This document shows positions 13,674 to 19,407 of a stretch of 41,585 nt of DNA, piece by piece. The translations under genes and the position numbers were made by a program. Every line of letters starts with the position of its first letter. Within the stretch, counting starts at the first letter, position 1. This DNA is from a virus: the IMG/VR virus record IMGVR_UViG_3300020156_000053, positions 1-41,585 of that record, one strand, 5' to 3'. The notes under the pieces were generated by a model, which ran no database searches, was not told the DNA's origin, and saw nothing but the letters and a program-made list of their open reading frames with translations.

Positions 13674-14578
13674 TGGATCTCCTGCTGCGCGCCCGGCGCC
13701 GTCGGCGTGGGAGCGGCGCCGCCCTGCGCCCCGGCGAAGCGGTTGGCGCTGGCCTTCGGCTCGGCCGGCTTCTTCGCCTCCATCGCGGCGCGCCAGGTCG
13801 TCTCGCCGTCCTTGATCGCGGCGTGCAGCGCGCGCAGGTCGGCCAGCTCGGCCGGCGACAGCTTGGCGAGGTCGGTGCCCAGGTACGACTTGAGGTCTTC
13901 GACCGAGACGTGCAGCGCCGAGAAGGCATCGATCATCTTCCGTCGCGCCGCATCCGGGTCCGCCTTGTCGCGGTTCCGCTGCGTCTCGACGACCAGGTCC
14001 ATGCACTCGTCGATGAGGTCGCCGGGGATGAGGCGCAGGGCGATCGTGCGGATCGCCTTCGACAGGAGCGCGTTCTTCTTGTTGAGGATGTCGTCCTCGG
14101 TCGCGCGGAGGATGTAGACCTTGTTCCCCTGGCTGTTGGTGCGCTCGCGGATGACCTCGTCGTCGGGTTTCTTGTTCCGGCGCTCGATGGTCTTCTCGAC
14201 GGTGACGCTGGTGGTGTACGGGACGTTCGCCTCGAGGTCCGTCACCGAGACCTGGATGATGCGCTTCTCGTCGTCGTCGTAGGTCGTCGTCTCGTCGATG
14301 ACGATGTTCTTCATGCACCGCACGGCCGCCTCGGCGAAGCGGATCGACGGGCCGGTGACGCCCTTCCCGATCGGCTTGTTGTAGCGCGCGACCTCGGCGA
14401 ACGACGGGCGGCGGCACTCCTTGAGCAGCGCCTCGCGCACGGCGTCCATGTCGCGCGGCCGGGCGAGCGCGACGGTGTAGCGGGCCTCGACCAGCGCCTT
14501 CACCTGGGCGGCGGCGGCGGAAGCGGCGGTCTCGTAGACCTTCGGGAGCTGCGGGTTGGTGACGGCTGGCAGGTTCAT
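13670..14578 (-). CDS. Candidate single-strand annealing recombinase, 302 aa
   Basis: The ATG at 14576-14578 overlaps the previous stop. The core (residues 20-200) has strongly patterned segments: ARYTVALARPRDMDAVREAL, CRRPSFAEVARY, GKGVTGPSIRFAEAAVR, DLEANVPYTTSVTVEKTIER, NSQGNKVY and KAIRTIALRLIPGDLID. The C-terminal 60 residues are disordered (Pro/Ala/Gln). I recall such proteins only as conserved phage proteins beside RecE-like nucleases. Together with the nuclease at 12526-13365, this position suggests a RecT/Erf-like role in pairing strands. The family is not identified from sequence alone. Confidence 0.5.
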   Translation of the reverse strand: MNLPAVTNPQLPKVYETAASAAAAQVKALVEARYTVALARPRDMDAVREALLKECRRPSFAEVARYNKPIGKGVTGPSIRFAEAAVRCMKNIVIDETTTYDDDEKRIIQVSVTDLEANVPYTTSVTVEKTIERRNKKPDDEVIRERTNSQGNKVYILRATEDDILNKKNALLSKAIRTIALRLIPGDLIDECMDLVVETQRNRDKADPDAARRKMIDAFSALHVSVEDLKSYLGTDLAKLSPAELADLRALHAAIKDGETTWRAAMEAKKPAEPKASANRFAGAQGGAAPTPTAPGAQQEIQ

Positions 14579-14964
14579 CGGGTCCTCTCGCTGGGGGTGG
14601 TGGGGGTGGGGTCTTCGCCGCGCGCCATCTGCGCCTCGCGGTCGACGAGCGACGCGCGGTGGATGGCGGACAGGCGCTCGAAGTCGGCGGCCTCGCGCTC
14701 GGCGACGCCGGCGCGGTAGTCCAGCGACAGGCCGAAGTGGGCGGCGCTGCCCAGGTCGAGCAGCCGGCGGAGCACGCCCTGCGCGCGGAAGGTGTCGCCG
14801 ATGGACAGGTGGCAGTCCGCGATGCGCGTCGCCGCGGCGAGCAGCCGGCGGAGCGCGCGGTTGTCGTCGAGCGCGGACACCTCTTCGGCGGAACGCTCGC
14901 CGCGCTTCGGGGCCTCATCGGGATGGGGACGCATGCAGTCGATGCCGGCGACGAGTCGGGTCAC
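14575..14964 (-). CDS. Hypothetical protein, 129 aa
   Basis: I place the start at the GTG 14962-14964 because it overlaps the previous stop (GTGA). An in-frame upstream GTG is possible. The product (VTRLVAGIDCMRPHPDEAPK) is mainly helical, with NRALRRLLAAATRIADCHLS and a Pro/Thr-rich end. No recognised domain is present. Confidence 0.45.
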   Translation of the reverse strand: MTRLVAGIDCMRPHPDEAPKRGERSAEEVSALDDNRALRRLLAAATRIADCHLSIGDTFRAQGVLRRLLDLGSAAHFGLSLDYRAGVAEREAADFERLSAIHRASLVDREAQMARGEDPTPTTPSERTR

Positions 14965-15047
14965 GGAGCGGACCCCCACGCGAGGCGGATCGCGGTGCCG
15001 GTGGCGGCGAAGACGACGACGGGGAGCACGGGCGGCCAGGGGATCAC
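14961..15047 (-). CDS. 28-residue membrane peptide
   Basis: The GTG at 15045-15047 and the stop at 14961-14963 both overlap neighbours as GTGA, so this tiny frame fits exactly between two genes. The peptide starts VIPWPPVLPVVVFAATG and continues TAIRLAWGSAP: one hydrophobic span of about 14-18 residues and a short basic end. No homologue is recalled. The double coupling is the main support for it being expressed. Confidence 0.5.
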   Translation of the reverse strand: MIPWPPVLPVVVFAATGTAIRLAWGSAP

Positions 15048-15313
15048 GGGCGCACGCCCTTCGGCAGCCGGCCGATGATGCACTCGTCCCCCGCCGGCGC
15101 GTCGAGGTCGAGCACGCGGACCGCCGGGTGGCAGACGGCGGTGTCCTCGACGCCGAGCACGCGCGCGTCGAGGAACCGCGGCGGCACCGGGCAACCGGCC
15201 TCGACGGCGAGGTCGGCGGCGCGCGACCAGGCGAGGTCGATCGCGTGGAGCATGGCGCGCGCGGTGATTGCGCGGTCGGCGTCGTCGGCGAAGGTGATGG
15301 GCAGCGAGATCAT
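15044..15313 (-). CDS. Hypothetical protein, 89 aa
   Basis: The ATG at 15311-15313 follows AAGGA at good spacing. The product begins MISLPITFADDADRAITARA with a helical N-half (LHAIDLAWSRAADLAVEAG) and a beta-type C-half (CHPAVRVLDLDAPAGDECII). No family is recognised. It is the first gene after an intergenic hairpin (15344-15369). Confidence 0.5.
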   Translation of the reverse strand: MISLPITFADDADRAITARAMLHAIDLAWSRAADLAVEAGCPVPPRFLDARVLGVEDTAVCHPAVRVLDLDAPAGDECIIGRLPKGVRP

Positions 15314-15343
15314 CGGAGGTTCCTTCCGGTGGTTCGTCAGAGG

Positions 15344-15369
15344 CGCCCGCGGGGTAGCAGCCGCGGGCG
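15344..15369 (-). terminator. Hairpin in the early operon, attenuator-like
   Basis: Perfect 9-bp arms CGCCCGCGG (15344-15352) and CCGCGGGCG (15361-15369) enclose an 8-nt loop in the 67-bp gap between two minus-strand genes. No U-run follows, so it is not a canonical intrinsic terminator. It could reduce read-through or protect transcript ends after the first three early genes. Confidence 0.45.
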
Positions 15370-15380
15370 TCGTCGTTTCG

Positions 15381-15629
15381 TCAGGTGGCGCGGTTGGCGG
15401 CGATGGCGACGTGCCAGGCCAGCCACAGCAGCGAGAACAGGAACAGCGACAGGCCGGCGAACACGCCGAGCCAGAGCGCGACGACGGCGAGCAGCGGCGG
15501 GCGCGGCTTGACGCTCGGCTCGGGCGCCGTGACCCAGGCGACGAGGATGCGGCCGGTCTGCGGGCACGTCCGGCGGGCGATGCCGCCGATGCGCTCGACG
15601 CGGCGCGTGGTGTCGGTGGCTAGGCTCAC
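15381..15629 (-). CDS. Small membrane protein, 82 aa
   Basis: The GTG at 15627-15629 overlaps the upstream stop. The first 45 residues are soluble (VSLATDTTRRVERIGGIARR, CPQTGRILVAW). Residues of about 47-78 are strongly hydrophobic (LLAVVALWLGVFAGLSLFLF SLLWLAWHVAIAA without charges), enough for one long or two short membrane spans. As the third early gene after the Cro-like gene, it would be made immediately on lytic entry. A role in exclusion or host takeover is conceivable, with no motif to confirm. Confidence 0.55.
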   Translation of the reverse strand: MSLATDTTRRVERIGGIARRTCPQTGRILVAWVTAPEPSVKPRPPLLAVVALWLGVFAGLSLFLFSLLWLAWHVAIAANRAT

Positions 15630-15967
15630 GGCGCGCCCCACGTGCCGGTCCACTCGACGACCTGCGCGGGCACCGGGTCGACGGCCGCCGGCGTCGGTGC
15701 CACGAGGAACCCCCGCTGACGCAGCGCGGCGACGCTCCACCAGGTCGAGCGGCGCGTCGCGCGGTAGATGCACGCGCGCAGCGCCTGGCCGCGGGGGGTG
15801 CGCTCCCGGCGCCAGTCCAGGAGGGTCGAGGTGCCGATGCCCAGGCGGGCGCAGAGGTCGCGGGAGCGGATGATCCCGGCTTCGGGCGCCGGCGCGGCGG
15901 GGCGTCCCGCCTTCGCGGGTGCCAGGCTTCCGCGGAGGCGCGGTGCGGGTACGCCGTCACGCCCCAT
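15626..15967 (-). CDS. HTH DNA-binding protein, AlpA/CII position, 113 aa
   Basis: The ATG at 15965-15967 overlaps the Cro-like gene by 11 bases. After a disordered Pro/Ala N-terminus, residues 32-90 read IIRSRDLCARLGIGTSTLLD, WRRERTPRG, then STWWSVAALRQRGFLV, an AlpA/MerR-like winged HTH. It is second in the leftward operon, the place held by cII or excisionase-type genes in temperate phages. It could control the lysogeny decision, excision or the early promoter. Confidence 0.55.
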   Translation of the reverse strand: MGRDGVPAPRLRGSLAPAKAGRPAAPAPEAGIIRSRDLCARLGIGTSTLLDWRRERTPRGQALRACIYRATRRSTWWSVAALRQRGFLVAPTPAAVDPVPAQVVEWTGTWGAP

Positions 15968-16238
15968 GGCCGGACCCCCCGTTGTTGCTGGAGTTGGCGA
16001 AGGCGCGGCGGCGGCTCTCCAGGATCGCCTGGCGAACGAGTTGTGGGCTGACGCCGATGGCCTGTGCCAACGCCCGGACCGTGCTCGGCCAGGGCTTCTC
16101 CACCTTGCCGGCCTCGGCGACGCAGACGGTCGACAGGCTGACGCCGGCTCGCTCCGCCAACTCCTCCTGCGTCAGCACCGCCCCGACGCGAAGCTCAGCC
16201 AGAGACGGCGCGCTTGGGTTGGCGATTGGTTGGTCCAT
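15957..16238 (-). CDS. XRE-family HTH protein, Cro-like, 93 aa
   Basis: The ATG at 16236-16238 sits directly against the operator palindrome. Residues 15-70 form an XRE HTH: AELRVGAVLTQEELAERAGV, SLSTVCVAEAGK, STVRALAQAIGVSPQLV. It heads the leftward early operon and is divergent from a second HTH gene, the standard Cro/repressor pair. The short length and absence of a second domain fit a Cro-like role. A repressor role cannot be excluded. There is no good Shine-Dalgarno sequence at normal spacing (GGGGAAAGG lies 15 nt away). Confidence 0.75.
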   Translation of the reverse strand: MDQPIANPSAPSLAELRVGAVLTQEELAERAGVSLSTVCVAEAGKVEKPWPSTVRALAQAIGVSPQLVRQAILESRRRAFANSSNNGGSGHGA

Positions 16239-16255
16239 GGTTGTGGTCTACAACC
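16239..16255. promoter_or_regulatory. Operator palindrome between divergent HTH genes
   Basis: GGTTGT-GGTCT-ACAACC is a perfect 6-bp inverted repeat with a 5-bp spacer, the form bound by HTH dimers. Another copy of the half-site (ACAACC on this strand) occurs at 16273-16278. The site directly abuts the start codon of the Cro-like gene and covers the -35 of the rightward promoter proposed at 16241-16269. Binding there would therefore affect both directions. Confidence 0.65.
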
Positions 16256-16269
16256 TTTCCCCATCTAAA
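16241..16269 (+). promoter_or_regulatory. Candidate rightward promoter for the repressor-like gene
   Basis: A -35-like TTGTGG (16241-16246) and a -10-like TCTAAA (16264-16269) are separated by 17 bp. The match to sigma-70 consensus is moderate. This is the least GC-rich part of the area, and no better pair is visible upstream of the gene. The -35 lies inside the operator. Confidence 0.4.
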
Positions 16270-16313
16270 GCCACAACCTTTTGACCAACTTTCGCTAATC
16301 CCTTTCCCAATCC

Positions 16314-16859
16314 ATGCTTGCATCCATGAAGCCACCCCCCGGCCCTTACGCCTCCATGCAGGAGCGCGTGGCCTGGGCGCTAGACCGGCAGGGGCTGGGA
16401 TGGACGGCTCTCGCGAAGCGAATCGGCATCACGGAGCAGGCGCTGCGGAAGATGATCGCCAACGACGGCGGCCGGTCCGTGCGGAAGGACGGCAGCACCA
16501 GGATCGAGCAAATCGCGCGGATTCTCGGCGTGCGCGTGCCGTGGCTAACGATCGGTGAACTGCCGGCAGTCGATCAGCCAGAGCCTCGACCCGACGATGG
16601 CGACGAGTCGGAAGACGCGGAGATCCTCGCGTTCCTCCGCGATGCGCGAACGTCGGCTAAGGCTCTGCTCTCACGCTTGGCGGCGTTGGAGAGTCAGGTC
16701 GCCCACCTCGAGGAACAACTCGCGCTCGAGCGCGCAGACGACGAGACCGAAGGCGGACCGCCGTCTCGTCCTGCACCCGACCCACGCGACGGGACAGGAT
16801 CTCCGCCTGCGCAGCCGCCTCGGACAGGAGCGCCCGTACCTCGTTCATCTGGCCGGTAA
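16314..16859 (+). CDS. Repressor-like HTH protein with C-terminal coiled coil, 181 aa
   Basis: Three in-frame ATGs (16314, 16326, 16353) are possible and none has a clear ribosome-binding site. I give the longest. Residues 15-85 form a Cro/CI-type HTH (RVAWALDRQGLGWTALAKRI, GITEQALRKMIAN, RIEQIARILGVRVPWLTIGE). Residues of about 103-143 carry a leucine-zipper-like coiled coil (LLSRLAALESQVAHLEEQLA) suited to dimerisation, and the tail is disordered and Pro-rich. It lacks a LexA/S24 peptidase domain, so induction would not be by RecA-stimulated self-cleavage. It is divergent from the Cro-like gene and is probably the lysogeny repressor. Confidence 0.7.
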   Translation: MLASMKPPPGPYASMQERVAWALDRQGLGWTALAKRIGITEQALRKMIANDGGRSVRKDGSTRIEQIARILGVRVPWLTIGELPAVDQPEPRPDDGDESEDAEILAFLRDARTSAKALLSRLAALESQVAHLEEQLALERADDETEGGPPSRPAPDPRDGTGSPPAQPPRTGAPVPRSSGR

Positions 16860-16956
16860 GGCGGTGACGCATGGGGCGGCGACTCTAGTGCGGATGGCGA
16901 ACGTCAACCACAGACGGAAACGTTGCAGGCGTCTCGGCAACCGGGATCGGTGAGCG

Positions 16957-18069
16957 ATGGCCTACGTCGAGCCGACCCGCGGCGGGTTCAAGGTGCGCTG
17001 GCGTGAGGGCGGCCGCGGCTCGCGGCTCCTGACGTCGCGCGTCTTTACCAGCCGGGACGCCGCCGACGACTACGCGCTGCGGGTCGCTGAACGCCTGGCG
17101 GCGCGCAGCCGCCTCGGATCGATCGCGCCGCGGCTCGGCCTGGGCGAGGTGCTCGAGCGGTGGCTGCGGTCCCGCCTGGCCGAGCGGCGGGTGACGCCGG
17201 CGGGCGGCGCCGAGATCGTGCGGCTCCTGCGCCACCTCGCGCGCGCGCGCGGCTGGACGTCGACCGGCGACATCACCCCGGCCGAGGTCGACCGCTGGCG
17301 GGGCGACAACGGCGGCCGGAACGCCCGGGTCGGGGCGTACCTCCGGGCCGTCCTGCGGTGGGCCGGGGAGCGGATCGGCCAGGACGTCGACCCGGCGGCG
17401 CTCGTCGCCCTGCGTCCACCCAAGGCGGCGCGGCGGCCGCGCCCTGACCTGCCGGCGGCGCAGCTCGTCGCGACGTGGCGGCGGCAGGCGGCCCGGCAGT
17501 CGCCGCACGCCGAGGCCCTCGTGCACTGTCTCGCGAGCTACGGCTGGCGGCCGGTGACGGCGGCGCGGATGCGCGTCGCCGACGTCGACCTCGCGCGCGG
17601 GACCGTCCGCCTGCGCGGGCTCAAGGGGACCGGCGACGACCTGGTGCATCCCCTGCTCCCCGAGACGGTGCGCCTGCTGCGCGCGCTGTGCGCCGGCCGG
17701 CGCGGCGACGACGCGCTCTTCCTCGACCCGCGCACGGGCCGCGCGTTCCAGGAGCGGGCTCGGCATCGCGGTTCGATCACGGGCTGGTGGCGCGCGACGA
17801 TCGACAGCGGCGTCGGCCGCGGCGTCTACCAGGTGAAGCGCCTGGCCATCTCCAACCTGCTCGCGCTCGGCATCGCGCCGCAGGACGTCGCGCTCTTCAC
17901 CGGCCACCGCACGCTGTCGCAGGTGCTGACGTACGCCCGCACGAACGAGGAACGCGCGCGCGAGGCGCTCCGGACCATGGGTGCACGGAGGGTGCACGCC
18001 GCCGGCTCTGGCCGGGCCAAGCCGCGCCGTCGGAGCGCGAAGCCACGGGAAATGCGCGGCACCGCGTAA
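16957..18069 (+). CDS. int: Tyrosine-recombinase integrase, 370 aa
   Basis: The ATG at 16957 follows GGTGAG. It has an arm-binding-type N-terminus (GGFKVRWREGGRGSR), a core-binding SAM-like domain (about 60-150) and a catalytic domain (about 165-345). The catalytic residues are R198 (GWRPVTAARM), K223 (LKGTG), R295 (YQVKRLAI), H317 (FTGHRT) and the nucleophile Y326 (LTYAR). The His of the usual HxxR box is replaced by Gln292. The 25-residue C-terminus is basic. The gene ends 30 bp before the tRNA-derived core, as expected for an integrase acting on attP. Its 3' end carries one pair of the arm-type repeats. Confidence 0.9.
   Translation: MAYVEPTRGGFKVRWREGGRGSRLLTSRVFTSRDAADDYALRVAERLAARSRLGSIAPRLGLGEVLERWLRSRLAERRVTPAGGAEIVRLLRHLARARGWTSTGDITPAEVDRWRGDNGGRNARVGAYLRAVLRWAGERIGQDVDPAALVALRPPKAARRPRPDLPAAQLVATWRRQAARQSPHAEALVHCLASYGWRPVTAARMRVADVDLARGTVRLRGLKGTGDDLVHPLLPETVRLLRALCAGRRGDDALFLDPRTGRAFQERARHRGSITGWWRATIDSGVGRGVYQVKRLAISNLLALGIAPQDVALFTGHRTLSQVLTYARTNEERAREALRTMGARRVHAAGSGRAKPRRRSAKPREMRGTA
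17979..18000 (+). repeat. Integrase arm-type repeat pair, left of attP core
   Basis: Two direct copies of GGGTGCACG start at 17979 and 17990, an 11-bp period (about one helical turn). The same pair with the same period occurs on the other side of the core at 18200. This pair lies inside the 3' end of the integrase gene, 98 bp from the core. Confidence 0.6.
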
Positions 18070-18098
18070 CGCCGCGCGAGGCCGGATGTGGCCGCGCC

Positions 18099-18155
18099 GA
18101 CTCAAAATCCGTCGCCCGCAAGGGCTTGTGGGTTCGACTCCCACCTCGGCTACCA
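18099..18155 (+). other. attP core: 3' part of a tRNA-Leu(CAA) gene
   Basis: From the 3' half of the anticodon arm onward, the sequence is a normal bacterial tRNA-Leu: loop CTCAAAA (anticodon CAA), variable arm GCCCGCAAGGGC, T-arm GTGGG-TTCGACT-CCCAC (18128-18144), acceptor strand CTCGGCT, discriminator A and encoded CCA (18153-18155). The 5' half does not fit: the anticodon stem has a mismatch and neither D-arm nor acceptor 5' strand is present. So this is not a functional tRNA gene. It is the segment a phage carries to rebuild the host tRNA after integration. Confidence 0.85.
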
Positions 18156-18169
18156 CGGTGTTTACCGTG
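18154..18169 (+). other. Inverted repeat adjoining the attP core
   Basis: CACGGT-GTTT-ACCGTG forms a perfect 6-bp hairpin overlapping the CCA end and is followed by CTTTC. It may be a weak terminator or a processing signal inherited from the host tRNA gene, or a protein-binding site in attP. Confidence 0.45.
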
Positions 18170-18199
18170 CTTTCGGCGTTCTCAGCGACATCGGCCTCC

Positions 18200-18220
18200 G
18201 GGTGCACGCAGGGTGCACGG
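18200..18220 (+). repeat. Integrase arm-type repeat pair, right of attP core
   Basis: Direct copies of GGGTGCACG start at 18200 and 18211, again with an 11-bp period and in the same orientation as the left pair. They lie 45 bp beyond the core in the 200-bp non-coding stretch (18070-18269) between the integrase and exonuclease genes. Apart from the core, the hairpin and this pair, I see nothing else in that stretch. Confidence 0.6.
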
Positions 18221-18269
18221 GGCTGAAACCGGCTTTGCGGGGCCGGTGCGACTGGAGTAGGAGCGACGC

Positions 18270-19058
18270 ATGGGCTTCATCCTCGTCCTGACCTTCCTCA
18301 TCGCGCTCGGCAATGCCGTCGTCGGATGGACGCGGTTCCCCGAGCACGAGGCGCCCGTCGCGTCGACCATCACGGCGATCGTCTGCCTGCTCATGCTGGC
18401 GATGCGCGCGACCAGGAAGACCGGCGCGAGTACGGACGGCGGCAAGCGGAAGGTCTCGCCCAAGGTCAAACCCGGCAACGCGAAGAAGGCGCGCAAGGAG
18501 GCGGTCGCCTGGGCGCAGCGCGTCGCCGCCGACCCGGACGGATACGCCATCCTCGACACGGAGACCACCGGCCTCGGCGAGGACGACGAGGTCATCGAGA
18601 TCTCTATCATCGACCCGGAGGGGCGGTTGCTCTACCACGGTCGGGTGCGCCCAGCGAAGCGGCACAAGATCCCGGAGGAGGCGACGGCCATCCACGGAAT
18701 CCGCATGGAAGACCTCGCCGGCGCGCCGACCTGGCCCGAGTGCTGGGAGAAGATCGCCGAGGCCGTCCGCGGCCGCGCGATCATCACCTACAACGCCGAG
18801 TACGACCGGCGCATCATCCGGCAGACCGCGCTGCGCAACGGTGGTGAGGTGGTCGGCGGCGGAACGTGGGACTGCGCCATGCTCGCCTGGGCGGCGTGGG
18901 TTGGCGAGTGGAACGACGATCACGGCGGCTGGCGCTGGCACCGGCTCGACGGCGACCACAGCGCGCTCGGCGACTGCATCGCGACCCTGCGGCGGATCCG
19001 GAAGATGGCGGGCGACAAGCGTGAGGTGCGCTGGCCCGACCTGCCGAGCGCGGCCTAG
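18270..19058 (+). CDS. Membrane-anchored DEDDh (DnaQ-like) 3'-5' exonuclease, 262 aa
   Basis: The ATG at 18270 follows AGGAG at 7 nt. Two hydrophobic spans open the protein (residues 2-20 FILVLTFLIALGNAVVGW and 30-46 VASTITAIVCLLMLAMR). A basic linker follows, then an exonuclease domain with all catalytic residues: D96 and E98 in DTETTG, D179 in NAEYD, and H230..D235 in HSALGDC (DEDDh type). HGI (142-144) matches the family's accessory motif. The nuclease would face the cytoplasm at the inner membrane. The gene is alone, rightward, opposite to the virion operon and beside attP: a cargo (moron) position expressed from a prophage. Degrading incoming DNA is a possible role. Confidence 0.8.
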   Translation: MGFILVLTFLIALGNAVVGWTRFPEHEAPVASTITAIVCLLMLAMRATRKTGASTDGGKRKVSPKVKPGNAKKARKEAVAWAQRVAADPDGYAILDTETTGLGEDDEVIEISIIDPEGRLLYHGRVRPAKRHKIPEEATAIHGIRMEDLAGAPTWPECWEKIAEAVRGRAIITYNAEYDRRIIRQTALRNGGEVVGGGTWDCAMLAWAAWVGEWNDDHGGWRWHRLDGDHSALGDCIATLRRIRKMAGDKREVRWPDLPSAA

Positions 19059-19204
19059 AGGCCGAGCGCTCGCTCGACGATCCGCTTCACCAGCGCCCGC
19101 ACGCTCCGCCCGTGGTGGTAGCCGACGGCGCGCGCATGCACGGCGCATACGCGCGTCCACCGCGGCAGGTCCCGGGTCAGCGGCCAGTCGCGCAGCGGGA
19201 TCAT
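19055..19204 (-). CDS. Small basic protein, 49 aa, last gene of the virion operon
   Basis: The ATG at 19202-19204 overlaps the upstream stop as ATGA. The TAG stop shares the palindrome CTAG with the stop of the convergent exonuclease gene. The product starts MIPLRDWPLTRDLPRWTRVC and ends with a basic amphipathic helix (VRALVKRIVERALGL). No family is recognised. No terminator is visible between the convergent genes. Confidence 0.5.
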   Translation of the reverse strand: MIPLRDWPLTRDLPRWTRVCAVHARAVGYHHGRSVRALVKRIVERALGL

Positions 19205-19407
19205 CGCTCGGCATCCCGGCGCATCGCCGCCGCGATGCCGCGGCTCGTCGCTGCCGCGATGGCCGACGTGCGGCGGATCTCCGGCGTCGGGTCGCGGGCG
19301 TCGCGCGCGTAGGAGTCGGCGACCGCGTCGATCCGCGCGGCCGCCTCGAGCAGCGTGCGGCGGCGCTCGGCCCGGCGGACGCTCCCGACGCTGACCCGCC
19401 GGGTCAC
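19201..19407 (-). CDS. Hypothetical protein, 68 aa
   Basis: The GTG at 19405-19407 overlaps the preceding stop as GTGA. The product is helical and Arg/Ala-rich (RRTLLEAAARIDAVADSYAR). It is coupled on both sides. The function is unknown. The position at the end of the tail genes is where lysis or fibre-assembly genes can lie, but no motif supports either. Confidence 0.45.
   Translation of the reverse strand: MTRRVSVGSVRRAERRRTLLEAAARIDAVADSYARDARDPTPEIRRTSAIAAATSRGIAAAMRRDAER

Noticed and set aside
18070-18155. A complete tRNA-Leu gene
   Set aside because: Only the sequence from the 3' half of the anticodon arm to CCA is tRNA-like. The 5' acceptor strand and D-arm are missing, and the anticodon stem has a mismatch.
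19055-19407. Lysis genes at the end of the virion operon
   Set aside because: The two small frames have no membrane span and no lytic motif. They remain hypothetical.
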